DNA from: Halisarca cf. caerulea
Taxonomy: Eukaryota; Porifera; Demospongiae; Chondrillida; Halisarcidae
Length of the DNA stretch: 64,000 nt
NCBI GenBank assembly: GCA_963170055.1
Contig: CAUJGJ010000242.1
Location: forward strand, 6,505,859-6,569,858
Direction: 5' to 3'
A program made the translations under genes and the position numbers. A model generated the notes under the pieces. It saw nothing but the letters and a program-made list of their open reading frames with translations. It made no database searches and was not told where the DNA came from. Below, piece by piece: positions 1 to 38,885 of the stretch (position 1 is its first letter; each line of letters starts with the position of its first letter).

Positions 1-70
1 TCGGATCATACAATGTTACAACGTTACAACGTTACAACACCTACCCCCAAATTTATTCAAATGTATCTAG

Positions 71-264
71 TATACACAAAGAGTTGGAAGAACGCATATG
101 GATCATACCGATGCTGTAATGATGACTTCGGCTCCAGCTCTGAGGAAGTCCAAGTGGATGTCTCTGACCGCCTCGGGATTGCTCTGCAAGACACTGGCAC
201 TCCATACTGGACTACTCTATTGAAAAGAGAGGTACACATAGAATATAATACTAAGGGTTGTTAA
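71..264 (+). CDS. 3' terminal exon of a probable Ig-domain protein (partial)
   Basis: An open frame ends at the TAA at 262-264. Its translation contains GSYRCCNDDFGSSSEEVQV, which resembles the F and G strands of an immunoglobulin-like domain: the Y-x-C motif, a small loop, then an alternating hydrophobic strand. A possible splice acceptor (TCTAG) ends at 70, so the exon would begin at 71 in phase 1. About 40 hydrophilic residues follow the Ig end with no transmembrane segment, which would suit a secreted protein or an alternative short C-terminus. The rest of the gene would lie before the window. The call rests on one partial domain. The acceptor is inferred and the opposite strand is also open here, so confidence is limited. 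Confidence 0.4.
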
Positions 265-1189
265 TAGATAAAGCTTGTCAAACAATGTAGATGCAAATAC
301 ATATAGTGTGAAATTCTCTCAAGAGGAAATGGTCTAACAGCATAGCATTACATACGTGGGCCAGCATTCCTCAAACATACCACATTGAAGAAGCAAGAAA
401 ACTGAACTGATTACCAAGGAAGCACTTGCAAAAACCAGTCTGTTCTGAGTCTTTCTCAATTATCCACTACTAATTCGTGAAGATAATTACCTTGGCTTTT
501 AATACATGCAATGATTTACTCTGCCCCCTTTTTTCTTGGAAGTGTAGAAAGTTTAACATTATGTAGGATGCTGGAAGCTCTATCATCCGACACTCTATAG
601 ACACCAAAACTGTGTCAGATTAAGATGTTGTCAGCTTACAGAGTGACTCTCAGTACACTCTGATACGGTGAATGCCACTTAGAAAACGGTCAGCATAGAC
701 AGAATGTCGGATTACAGACGTGTTGGATTGCAGTCTGAGGTTTCAATGTATACCACAGCACAATCGGAATGTAGTCTTCACTACTATTGCAGAGCCCCTA
801 TTTCTGGTGGGTTGGCTATGGATGTGACCAAAGGGACACCAGGAATGTACACCCAGTTGTACTGTTGATTTAAATTTCAGGGATCAAAACAAGGCATTGT
901 ATTCATATTCATGTTTGATGATCTATTAAAACTGCCTTTTTCATAATCACTGAATTCACTTTAATTTCTTGCATGTCTGATTATTATATATATCCATTGT
1001 TTAAATTGTGTGTTGATTTCATGTATCTGTTTTAAAAACTTTTTTCTTTTTGGTCCATTGTGTTAAATAAATCCATTTTGTTTTATTGCATGTGTTCTTA
1101 AATTCGTTATATGGCAACACTGCAAATAGCCTGTACTGCCAGGCAAGGTGATTCCATTATTACAATTCAATTCAATTCAAATTGATACC
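265..1189. other. Probable 3' UTR/intergenic stretch with a degraded TIR element
   Basis: No coding frame of note is visible. Around 590-760 the sequence has the 'TCCGACACTCTATAGACACC / TCGGATTACAGACG' flavour of the mariner/pogo-like MITE ends found repeatedly in this window, but too decayed to delimit. The 1000-1090 part is T-rich and carries an AATAAA. Confidence 0.35.
1066..1071 (+). terminator. Candidate polyadenylation signal AATAAA
   Basis: AATAAA is followed within 30 bases by T/GT-rich sequence (TTTTGTTTTATTGCATGTGTT), the usual arrangement of a poly(A) site. It could serve the Ig-like gene ending at 264, giving an 0.8-kb 3' UTR. AATAAA is common in AT-rich DNA, so this is only a candidate. 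Confidence 0.3.
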
Positions 1190-1345
1190 ATGGGCACTCC
1201 AAACAACATGGCTAAGAGTGATGTGGATGATGCAATCGATACTGCAATCACAGACTACAACAGGGCAATGGGGAATTGTGGGGGTAATTCAGAGCTGTTA
1301 AATGAAAGTACAGTAGTCCCAACTTCGAGCTGCTCACTGTTTCAA
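1190..1345 (+). CDS. Possible first coding exon of an unrecognised gene
   Basis: An ATG in strong context (ACCATGG) opens 52 codons that end exactly, in phase 0, at a good donor (CAA|GTGAGTG). The peptide is acidic and polar (for example SDVDDAIDTAITDYNRAMG) with no recognised domain, and codon use looks coding-like. I could not find the next exon before 6 kb. The splice donor, Kozak context and even phase are what I see; that this is a real gene is inference. Confidence 0.25.
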
Positions 1346-2582
1346 GTGAGTGTTGTTGCTGTAAGGCATAGCACTTCAACAGCAGTAAAAGTCTCGCGGA
1401 GTGGAGCACGGGACAAAGTCTGATTCAGTGAGACCGAGGCTATGCCAAACACAATACGACACTCAGCTCAAAGGTTACGTAGCAATTTTAAAACATTGCT
1501 CCAAATTACCTTGCTGCCCTTACATTTATTGGAAATCCTCAATCTTCTAATTCCGTCCCAAGACCGCCGTCAAGAACGACAATTCCCTGCTTTTTCCAAA
1601 CGTCAGAATGTAACACGTTCTTGGTTGCCATTTTTTCAGGAAATATATTTGAGTATTACGTACCTTTACGTCACAATAGTCTGGCCACGTCAGACTAGCA
1701 TCCACGGATTCTTCGGGGCACGAGTGTTCCACTATACGTTCTATATGTACATTAAAAGATAAAATATTTCAAAGTTATTGTGTGTATTGTACAGATATGC
1801 AGTGTGCATGCCATAATTTTGGTTGCATATTGTATTGAATTTGTGCACTATTAATAAATATGGAAATTTATGTTGTAACTTGCCTGTCAATGTCACTATT
1901 AATAATTATTTGTTAAAGAGGTTATCAAATTTATACACAATATGGGCCCTAAACTGAAGTGGACTTGGGAGACTCAAGGCATCAACCTTGGACTTTTCAA
2001 GGCTGCATTGGTCATTCACAGGTCGTAGTTTAGGAAATTCAAAGTAACTAAATTATAGTTTAATATATTATTCAAGAACGTCATTTACAGGATAGATCTG
2101 TGTGCAGTGCGAGTATGACAGTATATCTTTACGTATAATCATACACTTTGTACCCATGCACCTGAATATAGAAGCTTTGATACCATGCACATTTAAATAG
2201 CAAATTTAAATAATATTATAATTATAGTTAATATATTATGTTTTTGTATTATAATATCACCATAATTATATATAGCTTGTCAATGCATATATACCAGCAT
2301 ACCTTTCCCTTTGATCTGCCACACACACACAGCAAATTATATATACTTGTTTTACGATGCGGCAAACATCAAAGCGGAAAAGTGTGCATTTGCATCTATA
2401 ATACTGCATACTTTTGGTGACCTTTTGTCAAAAAGTGTGCAGTATCAAGCAAGCGCCTAGCTATAGATCCAACACTGCCTGCTATTACAGTATCCTAGTG
2501 TGCATGCCTGGTTGCATTCAGGATGTAGCTGTTGTGTATGTGGACCATGCAATGAACACTAGATGTCATCTCATTGGGCAAT
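1346..2582. other. Intergenic, no supported gene
   Basis: Open frames at 1442-1762 and elsewhere lack splice signals or protein-family resemblance. The stretch is AT-rich with scattered (TA) and ATTATA runs and includes the short TAGTCT palindrome listed separately. Confidence 0.4.
1677..1697. repeat. Minimal TAGTCT...AGACTA palindrome
   Basis: A 21-bp near-palindrome has TAGTCTGG and CAGACTA ends, matching the termini of the foldback family seen at 18092, 41813, 51143, 53648 and 56631. It could be an internally deleted copy. I see no clear flanking duplication, so chance is possible. Confidence 0.35.
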
Positions 2583-2698
2583 TTTCTTGGAATTCGCTAG
2601 TTCACAAATTTCACCAAACATTTAGACAACCTGCTGACAAGGTAGCAAGCTGCCCTAATGTTTGGTGAAAATTTCATGAACTAGTGAATTCCAAGAAA
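2583..2698. mobile_element. Foldback MITE, 116 bp
   Basis: Two arms of about 45 bp form a near-perfect inverted repeat (TTTCTTGGAATTCGCTAGTT at the left, its complement ending CCAAGAAA at the right) around a 28-bp loop. It has no coding capacity. It is a typical non-autonomous snapback element; the superfamily cannot be named. Confidence 0.75.
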
Positions 2699-2990
2699 CT
2701 AAACAACATGAATACATACCGTGCTACTACATATTATTATATTATTATATTATTATATTATTATATACATAATATTATGTATCTTTGTATGTGTGTGTAC
2801 TATGCATGTGTACTACATGTATGTCATCATATTATGCCTCTATGCTCTTGAGTCTCAGTCCAATGTTAACTTGTGCTATAGACTATATGTGTTGAAACTT
2901 TTACATGGTTAAGCTTTTTGGAATTTAACAAATGATTCACAAATTTAAAGTTTATTTTTTGAAACCCTCACAAATGTCTTTAGATACATA

Positions 2991-3175
2991 AGGTGGAACC
3001 TCTCTATAAAGGACACCTCAGGACCTATACATTTGTTCACTGTATAGAGGTTTTCGCTATTACGAGGTTGTCTTATATGGAGGTCACTATCTTTGGGTCA
3101 CAAAACAGCGTGTTGTACTACAGTTCGAGTTTTTACTCTTCAGGGGTTTGTTATTGAGAGGTTTCATACATAATT
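2991..3175. mobile_element. Degraded mariner/pogo-like MITE
   Basis: The stretch begins GGTGGAACCTCTCTATAAAG and contains several inverted or direct relics of it (TATAGAGGTTTTCGC, GAGAGGTTTC). Ends of the type CAGT-GGAACCTC-T-TA are characteristic of pogo/Tigger-like elements, several of which recur in this window. The boundaries are approximate. Confidence 0.45.
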
Positions 3176-3247
3176 CCGAAATCTCTTCACAAAACTTTAA
3201 CCACATTAGAGTTTCAACTAAGTTTATGCATGGTGCGTATATGTACA

Positions 3248-3248
<1 letters not shown>

Positions 3249-3304
<56 letters not shown>
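3249..3304. repeat. (TA)n microsatellite
   Basis: About 25 uninterrupted TA units in intergenic DNA. Confidence 0.95.
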
Positions 3305-3982
3305 TAATTATATAATATGCATATATTAAGCACCTTTCACAAAACTTGAACTATAGATTAGAGTTTCAACTTTTATGGTATTAATGTGTACCTTCAGGTG
3401 GATGCTGCTGCGTGAAACCCAGTGAGATTGAATTGATCAGGTCTGCAATTATGAAACTGTAAGATCCAGGAAGATTATTCTTTAGTTGTTATTTTCCTAT
3501 GACAATATTCTGATTATCTTACAATTTTGTAAGTATTATAAGTAGTAATTAAATTAATTGATATTGCTGTCAATTAACTTAGTTGGTAACTCTTTTCACT
3601 ATTGTACAATTATTATTACAATATATTATGATTGTAGTATTGATTTAACTTTTCAATCGAGATTCATTATAATTAAGATCATGCAATGGAGTAAGCACAT
3701 GCATCATGCATCCTAAAGTGCCCATCAGTATACCGGTACCTGCATGATCAAGATCGACTATATTATAATATATATATATCAGATAATTATTATGATCGAT
3801 GTTATGTTGCTTTTTAAGGATATAATATTATTATGCCTTTGGTCAAATTCAAGATTATGTAAGTGAAGAATTAATCATGCTTGTAATTATTAACTGTCTT
3901 CAACACAATTAACTGCAAAATCTGAAGAGATAATATATTATGACAATTTATATAATTTACATCACGCAGGCTCATATATATG

Positions 3983-4134
<152 letters not shown>

Positions 4135-5313
4135 ATATATATATATACGCATATACAACTGATGATTAGTATATATATAGAGCATTTATAACATAGCACT
4201 TTGCATAATAATCATATTATAAATATAGGATGTTTTATGCAGCCCAATAGCCTTTGTTAATTTGCTATATATAAATGCTCTATATACTAATAATAGTTAA
4301 AAGTTTTTCATGTGCAGCACTGTCATCATGCATAATACATGTACAGCTTGCATGCACAAATATAAGCATTATACCTAGCTATAGCATATATATTACGTAT
4401 TATATTACCATCATCTATTATGTATTATAATAATATTATATACAATCAATTTATGTATAATGATATTATTGCATTAAATTTATACATATTCCACAATACA
4501 ATATGACAAACCATTAGGCTGAGCACTGTTATCTAGACTAAGTATGTACAAAGTGTTTTCTTGCCACAATGGTATAAGCCCTGGGAGATGTCATTGGATC
4601 GAACATTGCTATAATCTTGGAGTCCTCAATTCCCTGCAAATGTTTGCGAGACTCAGAGATAATCAATGATCTGTATTATAAACATGCACACAAACACTAA
4701 CTCTGACCGGTATAGCTATAGAGTGTGGGCTGTTTCAAATCAGCACAATGCTATTATTTAGTTTCCTTTGATCCGTATCACTGTAATTCCTCAACTGTTA
4801 TCAGAAATCGATCCAAATGTTACTACAATATCGATATCTGGTAGATCCTGTTCCAATACCTCTACAGTACATAAAGCATACGTGCTGTACATAGTGTACT
4901 TGTGACTACAGTACATGTCTCGGACTTCAACATCTTTCTACATATCACATAAGCATCTCTGTGGTGTCTTGTATTGTACTTGTAATCCTATTTGTATCCC
5001 ACATGTATTCATTATTTTTTTAGTTTCCTGTACTTCCTTAAATCACCATACTGCACCATGCTGCATACGCCCACGCAAACACGTGACTATCACATTCATG
5101 CATACTATTACCACACTGCACAGACAATTCATTATAGTCACTTATGGCCACCCGCATTGTTATTTAATTTGTGTTGTACTGCATGATACCATACCATGTG
5201 GTTGTTGAATTCATTCTATCTTACGTTGATGATTGGTTGAAGCGATATTTTCTTGCTCCCGTCATATCTCTATACATTTCAAAAGTAGGTGAAGAGACAG
5301 TCCCTATAACATA

Positions 5314-5525
5314 ACAGTACAATAGTACCCCTTTGAAAGACCACCCTTAGGGACGTATATACGTATATACGTGTTAAAGATGGTCTTTCAAAATGGTGGT
5401 CGCTGGTGAGGGGGTACTTAATACGTATGTGATCAATTTATTAAACATTTGTATGTAGCAAAGTTGGTCTTACAAGCAGGGTTGTCTTTCAGGAGGGGGA
5501 ATCCCTTAAAAGGGGTAGTACTGTA
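5314..5525. mobile_element. MITE with GTACCCCTTT ends, 212 bp
   Basis: The left end reads ACAGTACAATAGTACCCCTT and the right end reads AAAAGGGGTAGTACTGT, an inverted terminal repeat. Inside are further inverted pairs (GAAAGACCACC / GGTTGTCTTTC). There is no coding capacity. Related copies occur at 32206-32556, 37289-37424 and 52401-52569. Confidence 0.7.
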
Positions 5526-5816
5526 TACACAGACATGAAGGGTTGGCATGTAGCACTCAGCATACAGATCACAAGTATGTACATGTAATGCATGCACACA
5601 TAAGATTCAACAACAAATCCAACACCACTCAACTAGCGCAGCTAGTGAACAGAGCAACGGTTTACCATACATACAGTAGGGTACGAGAAATAACATGTAC
5701 AATGAAACCAGTTAGTTGTATGATTGACCAGATGGTATCACACTGTACCTTGCATGGAAATCTGGTCAAGCACTGGTATATGGCATTTCACCTGTCGAGG
5801 TACCATAGACACTCTA

Positions 5817-5838
5817 TACTACGTAGTAGAGAGTGTCT
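5817..5838. repeat. 22-bp near-perfect palindrome
   Basis: AGACACTCTATACTACGTAG continues into the mirrored arm ending GTGTCT, centred on TACGTA. It lies just left of the MITE at 5854 and could be a remnant of another foldback element. Confidence 0.5.
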
Positions 5839-5853
5839 TTGGAAGTACGTTTG

Positions 5854-6013
5854 CCGGTGTCATAGGGAATCTTGTATCCTAGGGAATTTGGCACCCCCTC
5901 CATGCATATCTATTAGACTGAACCCTGACCCCAACCCTAACCCTAACCTAAAACAACAAAATGTATGGAGGGATGCCAAATTCCCTGGGATGCCAGATTC
6001 CCTAGAACACCGG
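5854..6013. mobile_element. Foldback MITE carrying a telomere-like loop
   Basis: The inverted arms are over 45 bp, starting CCGGTGT at both ends and containing two AGGGAAT blocks (TAGGGAATTTGGCA). The central loop holds CCCTGACCCCAACCCTAACCCTAACCTA in two pieces, that is about four units of the (CCCTAA) telomere motif, two of them perfect. It ends about 130 bp upstream of the next gene's start codon. Confidence 0.75.
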
Positions 6014-6069
6014 CAGTACTTCTCGCATGTGCGGTGCTACGCTTATATTTATCCGTAGGCTAGTCTAGG

Positions 6070-6100
6070 TGACGTCAGATGTTTATATATATATTTATAG
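6070..6100 (+). promoter_or_regulatory. CRE plus TATA-like promoter of the coiled-coil gene
   Basis: A perfect palindromic CRE, TGACGTCA, lies at 6070-6077, followed by a TATA-rich box (TTTATATATATATTTATAG) at 6082-6100. This is 42-72 bp before the ATG at 6142, implying a short 5' UTR of about 30 bases. CREB/ATF-type control is inferred from the motif only. Confidence 0.5.
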
Positions 6101-6141
6101 AACGGGTATTTTATTAAACTACTTATAGTAACAAGAAGAGT

Positions 6142-17588
<11,447 letters not shown>

Positions 17589-18091
17589 GCTATGCATTTC
17601 TCTACAATTACTTAAAATCAGTCGATTTTGTAGAAAAACCATCTGTAATGCCATTACTCAGACTATTACATATATAATTTATTGTCACAGTAGTGCTTAT
17701 AGTGGACACTACTTCGTAGTAAACCCCCTGCCGCCACATCCCCTCTAGACTGCTTATTATTAATATAATGGTTTTCATAACTGATATGTTTCCTATTTAA
17801 TTAGTAGATTGGGTATATCTACTACATTGCATGACTTGTGCATATAGACATCTCGCAAATCTGGAATTCGAAAGTGACTCAGTGCCCCCTGTTACGAATT
17901 TTTTTATTTAGTGACTTGAAAATTTTATCAGTGAAGCAAAATGATACACTTTACCTAATGTATATGGTCCGTGTTCTTGAAGACTCTGAGTCAGTCTTTG
18001 GGATTGATATTTGACATTGTAATGTTGAGCAAAATATGCCTCAAGTGAAACCTGCGTGTTTATCGCCATTTTTGTGCATTATGTAATTCAC

Positions 18092-18182
18092 TAGTCTAGT
18101 TCCCAGCCCACTTCCGGCCGCCATTTTATTCTCGCCGGCGAGAATAAAATGGCGTCCGGAAGTGGGACTGAAAACGAGACTA
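18092..18182. mobile_element. TAGTCT foldback MITE with perfect 9-bp target duplication, upstream of GPD2
   Basis: This 91-bp element is almost entirely palindromic, with a centre at TTCTCGCCGGCGAGAA and ends TAGTCT / AGACTA. It is flanked on both sides by GTAATTCAC (18083-18091 and 18183-18191), a perfect 9-bp target-site duplication. It sits about 150 bp upstream of the GPD2 start codon. Its arms contain CCGCCATTTT, which resembles a YY1-type site, so it may add promoter motifs; that part is inference. Confidence 0.85.
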
Positions 18183-18330
18183 GTAATTCACAGGGACAGT
18201 CGGCAGCCATTTTGTTCCGCATTCTTCACAGACGTATCGTTTGTTCCATTGACTTCTTTCGACTGGACTTCAGAGCCGACGGATCTGCCTGACATCGTGG
18301 CAATAATTTCTGGGTTACTAAGGCCACAGT

Positions 18331-33010
<14,680 letters not shown>

Positions 33011-34639
33011 CGGAATTAGTGCAGAGTATAACATATATTCAGCATTCACTCATGGCATCATCATTGTACATTTATAGGAAATTGGAATCCATTATTCTGT
33101 ATAATAAGACTCGAGATCGGTGTCGGCATTTCCTTACGTATGTGTACAAACATACTATACACATTTATAATTATGACAATGTTGTAATTATCTGTATAAA
33201 CTTAACATATGTAGTCAAATTAACATTTGTAAGAAGTCACTTGCATCACACAACATCACTCTCCATGTCTACAACAATGCGCATGCTGGGAACTGTTTCA
33301 TTGGTCTCTGTGCAAACTGTACTGGTTGCATGTATTTAAAACAATAACTTATTGTTATTATAGCAGCATGCTGTATAGTGGAAACTTAACATTAATTCAA
33401 TTCGACTGCATTTATATCATTAATTACGCGTACAGATCGTAAGGCATGACCAAAATTAATTATCAAGTTGGGTTGATGTCCGTGCAGCCATACACCTGCC
33501 CAAACCTTTAATTGTTGCATGATCCCTCATGTATGCAGACTTCCGAAACAAGAGATCAATTGCAATTGAGCTGATCAATCCCTCATGCAAGCTAGCTCCA
33601 TGCATGTAACATGCATTGCAATTGGCTATACTAATAGTCAATTGAGTGTCATGCAATTTGCACCTATCTCTCATGCAATATAATAATTGCATTGTGTATA
33701 TGTGTATATATATGTGTATCCTATGCACATGTACAAAATCAAAGATGCACATGCAACATGATATAGTCAGAATTAAATGGCTGACCTCTTCAAAATTAAT
33801 AGTCCTGCCAGTATATTGTACTGGCTCAACTATTTGTTCTATATATTACAGCAAATTAAATGTAATCAAATGCTATAATATTTTTATTAAATGGGCAGGC
33901 AGACAAAGATTATAATTATAATAATCAAAGGTTATATATATACAATATATAACATGCTGTGCATGGATTATATACATCAAAGGCTGCTATATAAACAATA
34001 AGTACATGTATTATAGGTGCAAGTACATGTATTACAGGTGCAAGCATAATATATAATGTCCACAGGTATACAGGTGTACATGCGCATGTGAAATGAATCA
34101 GATCCGAGAGTACATGAACCATTCATATAGATATACGTCAAATGTATTACATGCTCGAGCATACACAGTCACATGCATGCACTTAATTACCACATCTATA
34201 TAATAATTATAAATATCTACATGCAGTGTACATGCATGCTATATATATACCCACGCCGGACCATGCATGCATGTATGTGTACCTGCTCTGGTTGCTTGTA
34301 TAATACATTGTCATGCATATAAGCCACACGAGCAGGTGTGGATATATTACGTATATATACAGATTGCAAATTGATCAGATATAATATTATACAAAATTGT
34401 ACACAATTTGATCTATTATTATTTTATTATATAATTTGTGATCACACATGGGGAGTAATAGCAGTGATATACATACAAATAATGAATTCATGGTTTTCGC
34501 ATAATGACGATGTTACAATTATATACATTCATGTCAATATAACTTGAAGTTTACACAATGAGAACACATGTAATATAAACAATAAATACGTTTCAGGCAG
34601 TATAAGCCTTGTAACAATGCAGGCTGCAAGCAATAATTC
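33011..34639. other. Convergent intergenic region between GPD2 and RLR
   Basis: It must contain both 3' UTRs. It is AT-rich, with CATGCATG-type palindromes and a short repeated AAGTACATGTATTA-AGGTGC motif near 34000-34050. I see no canonical AATAAA close to the GPD2 stop and no further gene. Confidence 0.5.
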
Positions 34640-37600
34640 TTATTGCTGCATTGGTAAAGAAAACTGTTCAATGTTGGGTGCATCCGCTTCAGAAAACTTT
34701 CTCTCGTAAAACGGAACATTCTTCCATCTTTTATATGTTTCATATTCATGATATGAACCGTCTGGCAATCGCAGTCTGATAGGTGCACTTATGATTGGGA
34801 GGAACACCTTCTCCTCTTGCACTGGCTGCCCAATCCTACCCCACACAGCACCACACGTACAGGATAGTTTGCCAAAACTCTTGATACCATCCACAGTCTT
34901 ACCACCTTTCTGACCCGAGCTGCTATCAATCTCACATTTGAAACCTTGTCGAAGGGCTATACGGTAACTGTGTCCAAAGAGGAAAATCTCAGTTCCTTTG
35001 CAAATCAAGTGATTGCAGCGCGTACAAACCAAATCAACATCTTCGGGTTTGTATTTTGACTTCACTTGATTGAACACAACGGATTTACTGTCAGCCGCAG
35101 ACACTATATCTCTTTGAAGCATTTGAATTGACTGTGAATCGCACAGGTCCACCAATTCAGCCTCTTTCACATACTGCTGGAAAAATTCCACTCTCTTCTT
35201 GTTGGTTTCTTCCCTTTGTTCTTTACTGGACCCCTTCGAGACTATTGTGATGCAAGTGCTTCCAGCTTTCCTTGCTCTCCCTTGGGCCTGGGTACGTGAA
35301 ATGTCGTTCTTCACATACCCATACCTAATTGAGCAATCACAATCAGGGATATCAAGGCCTTCCTCAAGGAGTGCCGTGCCAACAAGCACATTAGCTTCTC
35401 CTGTCCGCAGCTTCTGGATAGCTTCGTCCTGCTGGGAAGCCGTCATTCGATACTCGTCCGGACCAGTTTGGCCAACACACACACTCGGAGAGAACATGCT
35501 CAATGCCTTATTCCCTGTGATCCAGTCGGATAGGAAGTACGCATAGTGCTTTCTGGGTACAAACACAATTGCCTTACATTTATCATTATCCTTATGAGCT
35601 CTCAGCAAAACATGCTCTAGCCTATCCAAATTAGCACTTGATGTCTCCTTATATTCCTTTGCCAAATCGATCAACCGCATGAGATGGTTTCGTAGCACAA
35701 TCTGGTATCCACTAGCTTGTTCTGCACTTGGTAGACTCCCAAGCATCTCGTCTGATTCCAGCTGCAGTAAGCATTCTTTGGCGTTCAAATCTTTAAAGAT
35801 ATTGAGAGCCTTTGAATATCCTTCCAGATGCTCTGCAGCCATGATTGCCTCCGGGACCTCATTTGCTTGTTGCAGAGTGTTCTTAAGTGCATCAGCCCAC
35901 TGTGAATACTCAATAGAGACATAAGGCTTAGCATTAGGATGCTCAAACTTCCAACTGAACTTCATCTCAATCTCTCTCATAACCTCTTTGATCTCCGATG
36001 CTAGATGATCCAGCTCCAAGTGACTATCAGTAGCCTCTACCAACTGAGTTGCCGCATGGCAGTGCTGTTGAAGTTCTTCAGAATGTTGCTTCACTACCTT
36101 CAGACCATCGATTGCATTCACATGAGCACATAGACGATTGACGTGTGCACTAAGCGAATCTTTAGTTGGTTCTTTAGATCCTGTACCAGGTGATGCTGTC
36201 AATCCGACTATCTGAGGAATCGTGGTCCCATTCTGTTTGCATCTCAGGAAGTGAATCATAATTTTCCCATATGAACTGGTGCCACTCTGTGTAGAAGGAA
36301 GCGCCCTATGACATTCGTCCATGATAAGGAGTGTGACGTCCTCACACCGCACCCTCTTCTGCTCTAGGTCCTGTTCGAGAACACCATCTGTACATACAAC
36401 AATATCATTCTCCTCCAGCAATGATCCAACTGATTTGTTTGTGCTTGCATCCATCCCCTGCCTCATTTCTCCAAACAGTTTGCATATTCTAATGCCTTCG
36501 ATGTACTCTGCAATCATACGGCATTGCTGCTGCACCAGTGGAACTAGGTTCGCAAAGAACACCACTTTTGCCGGCCGCCCTTTCCTCCATCTTTTCTGCA
36601 GGTGCTCAGCGATGATGTAAGATGCAACAACAGTTTTACCTGATCCAGTTGGTGCACAGATGATATAGCTGCGACCTCGGACACCTCCTTCAGCCAGCTC
36701 TTTTTGATACTCCCTCAACTGAGGCTTGAAGCGTAAACTTCTGGCACTAATATTTGATACCTGCTTTGTGGTGTTGATAAAACTCGAATCGTTAGCTGTA
36801 CATGTGGGTTTCATTGCTCCCTCAGTACTTGCTGTGCATGTGTTATCCGAAGATACCTTCTGACCTTCCATTCTGTCTGTTTGATTGCTTGCTTGGCTTG
36901 GTATTCCAGTTTGATATTCAGTTGCTTTTGACTGCGTAATTGTGCAAGGAACTTGCATATAAGTATCACTATTGCTATCTTCCTGTAAACCTAATTTTGC
37001 TTCTGAATCAATAGTCGCTTCGCCAAGTTGTGGCGTTAAAATGTGTTGAGCTGTAGTTACAACTTCCATTGTACCATTATCACTGCTGCTGAGGCAGTAG
37101 TATGGGTCTGTTGCAATAGTACAGTGTTTAAGGCTGTGGTGAGAGCCTTTAGCACTAGTGCCAGTTTGTTGTCCACTAGAGAGGTGACCCTCAGCAAGGT
37201 GCTCTGCTGAGCTAGTACCACCTGTACATGATGTGAGGGAATTCATGTCATAGACAACATGTGTGTATGAAAGTTACATTAATACAAGGTACAGTGAAAC
37301 CATGCATGACTTTAAGACCACCTGCTCTGCACAAATCACTGCATATAGTCTGGCCCAAATGTCTCCTCAATATTATCATTATAAGCCTTCATGAGGACCA
37401 CCTATCTACAAGGTACTACTGTTTGAGTGTTCTTTCTGGACAGGTTTCCCTTATTATAGTAATATGCATATATCATACACATAAGTATCAATGGAAATAG
37501 TACACGATGTGCACAAGCTGTACATACGTATAGTGGGAAGGTTTGGGTAGGGTTATTGCATAAGTGAACCGACAATTCTTGCAGAACACCAAATTCAAAA

Positions 37601-38821
37601 TATACCAAAAGAATTATTATAATAAAATTAATGCTGCAGTAGCTATACACTGATGTTACTTGGCTTACTTAGATATATTATACAGTAAAGTCATTTGATT
37701 GATGTACCGTTGTCATTCAACTGGTACACCTAGATCGTCATTCAACTGGTACACCTAGATCGTCATTCAACTGGTACACCTAGATCGTCATTCAACTGGT
37801 ACACCTAGATCGTCATTCAACTGGTACACCTAGATCAGCATTCAACTGGCACACCTAGATCGTCATTCAACTGGTACACCTAGATCGTCATTCAACTGGT
37901 ACACCTAGATCGTCATTCAACTGGTACACCTAGATCGTCATTCAACTGGTACACCTAGATCGTCATTCAACTGGTACACCTAGATCGTCATTCAACTGGC
38001 ACACCTAGATCAGCATTCAACTTGCACACCTAGATCGTCATTCAACTGACACACCTAGATCGTCATCAACTGGTACACATACACCTTGATCAGCATTCAA
38101 CCACCATACTTAGATTCAACCAGCACACCTAGATCATCATTCAACCAGCATACCAAGATCATCATTCAACCAGCATACCAAGATCATCATTCAACCAGCA
38201 TACCTAGATCGCGTCATTCAACCAGCACAACTAGATCGTCATGCAACTTACACACCTAGATCAGCATTCAATCAGCACATGTAGACTGTCACTCAATTGC
38301 ATAATTATTCCTTTACACATAGAAATGGTGACAGAGAAGCAGTTTGGTGCAGATGGTGGAAAGTAGTGCCACCCTCAAATAATAAAGAATACAATCATTT
38401 TGTATTAATGATTATTATTATCAAATTATCAAATCAAATCAGATCATCAAATTTTGAAGACTGATCCATCAAATTTATTCCTCTCCAACATTTACTACAA
38501 AACAAGATGTACATTACTACTTCATTATACCTTTTATGTGCAGGTATACATGGCGTATACATCGCTAAATTACTAGCAATACTGTTTGCCAGTGATCAAT
38601 GTATGATACTTTCATTAGCATTGTATACACACCCAATTATCATACAGTCACACATATACACACCCACCACATTTAGTCATTTGCTCATGTGCACACAGAC
38701 ACACCCACCCACGTGCACACCCACAGACACACCCACCCACGTGCACACCCACAGACACACCCACCCACGTGCACACACACAGACACACCCACCCACGTGC
38801 ACACACACAGACACACCCACC

Positions 38822-38885
<64 letters not shown>

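Noticed and set aside
35199..36620. Plus-strand open frames within the RLR exon
   Set aside because: Antisense shadows of the helicase coding sequence.
34640..37246. RLR starting at the ATG at 37246
   Set aside because: An acceptor (TGTACAG) at 37222 joins in exact phase to an upstream exon with a CARD-like domain, so the ATG is more likely within intron sequence; an internal start remains possible as an isoform.
37711..38300. CRISPR-like direct repeats
   Set aside because: The 25-bp units are contiguous with no unique spacers, in a eukaryotic intron; this is a minisatellite.
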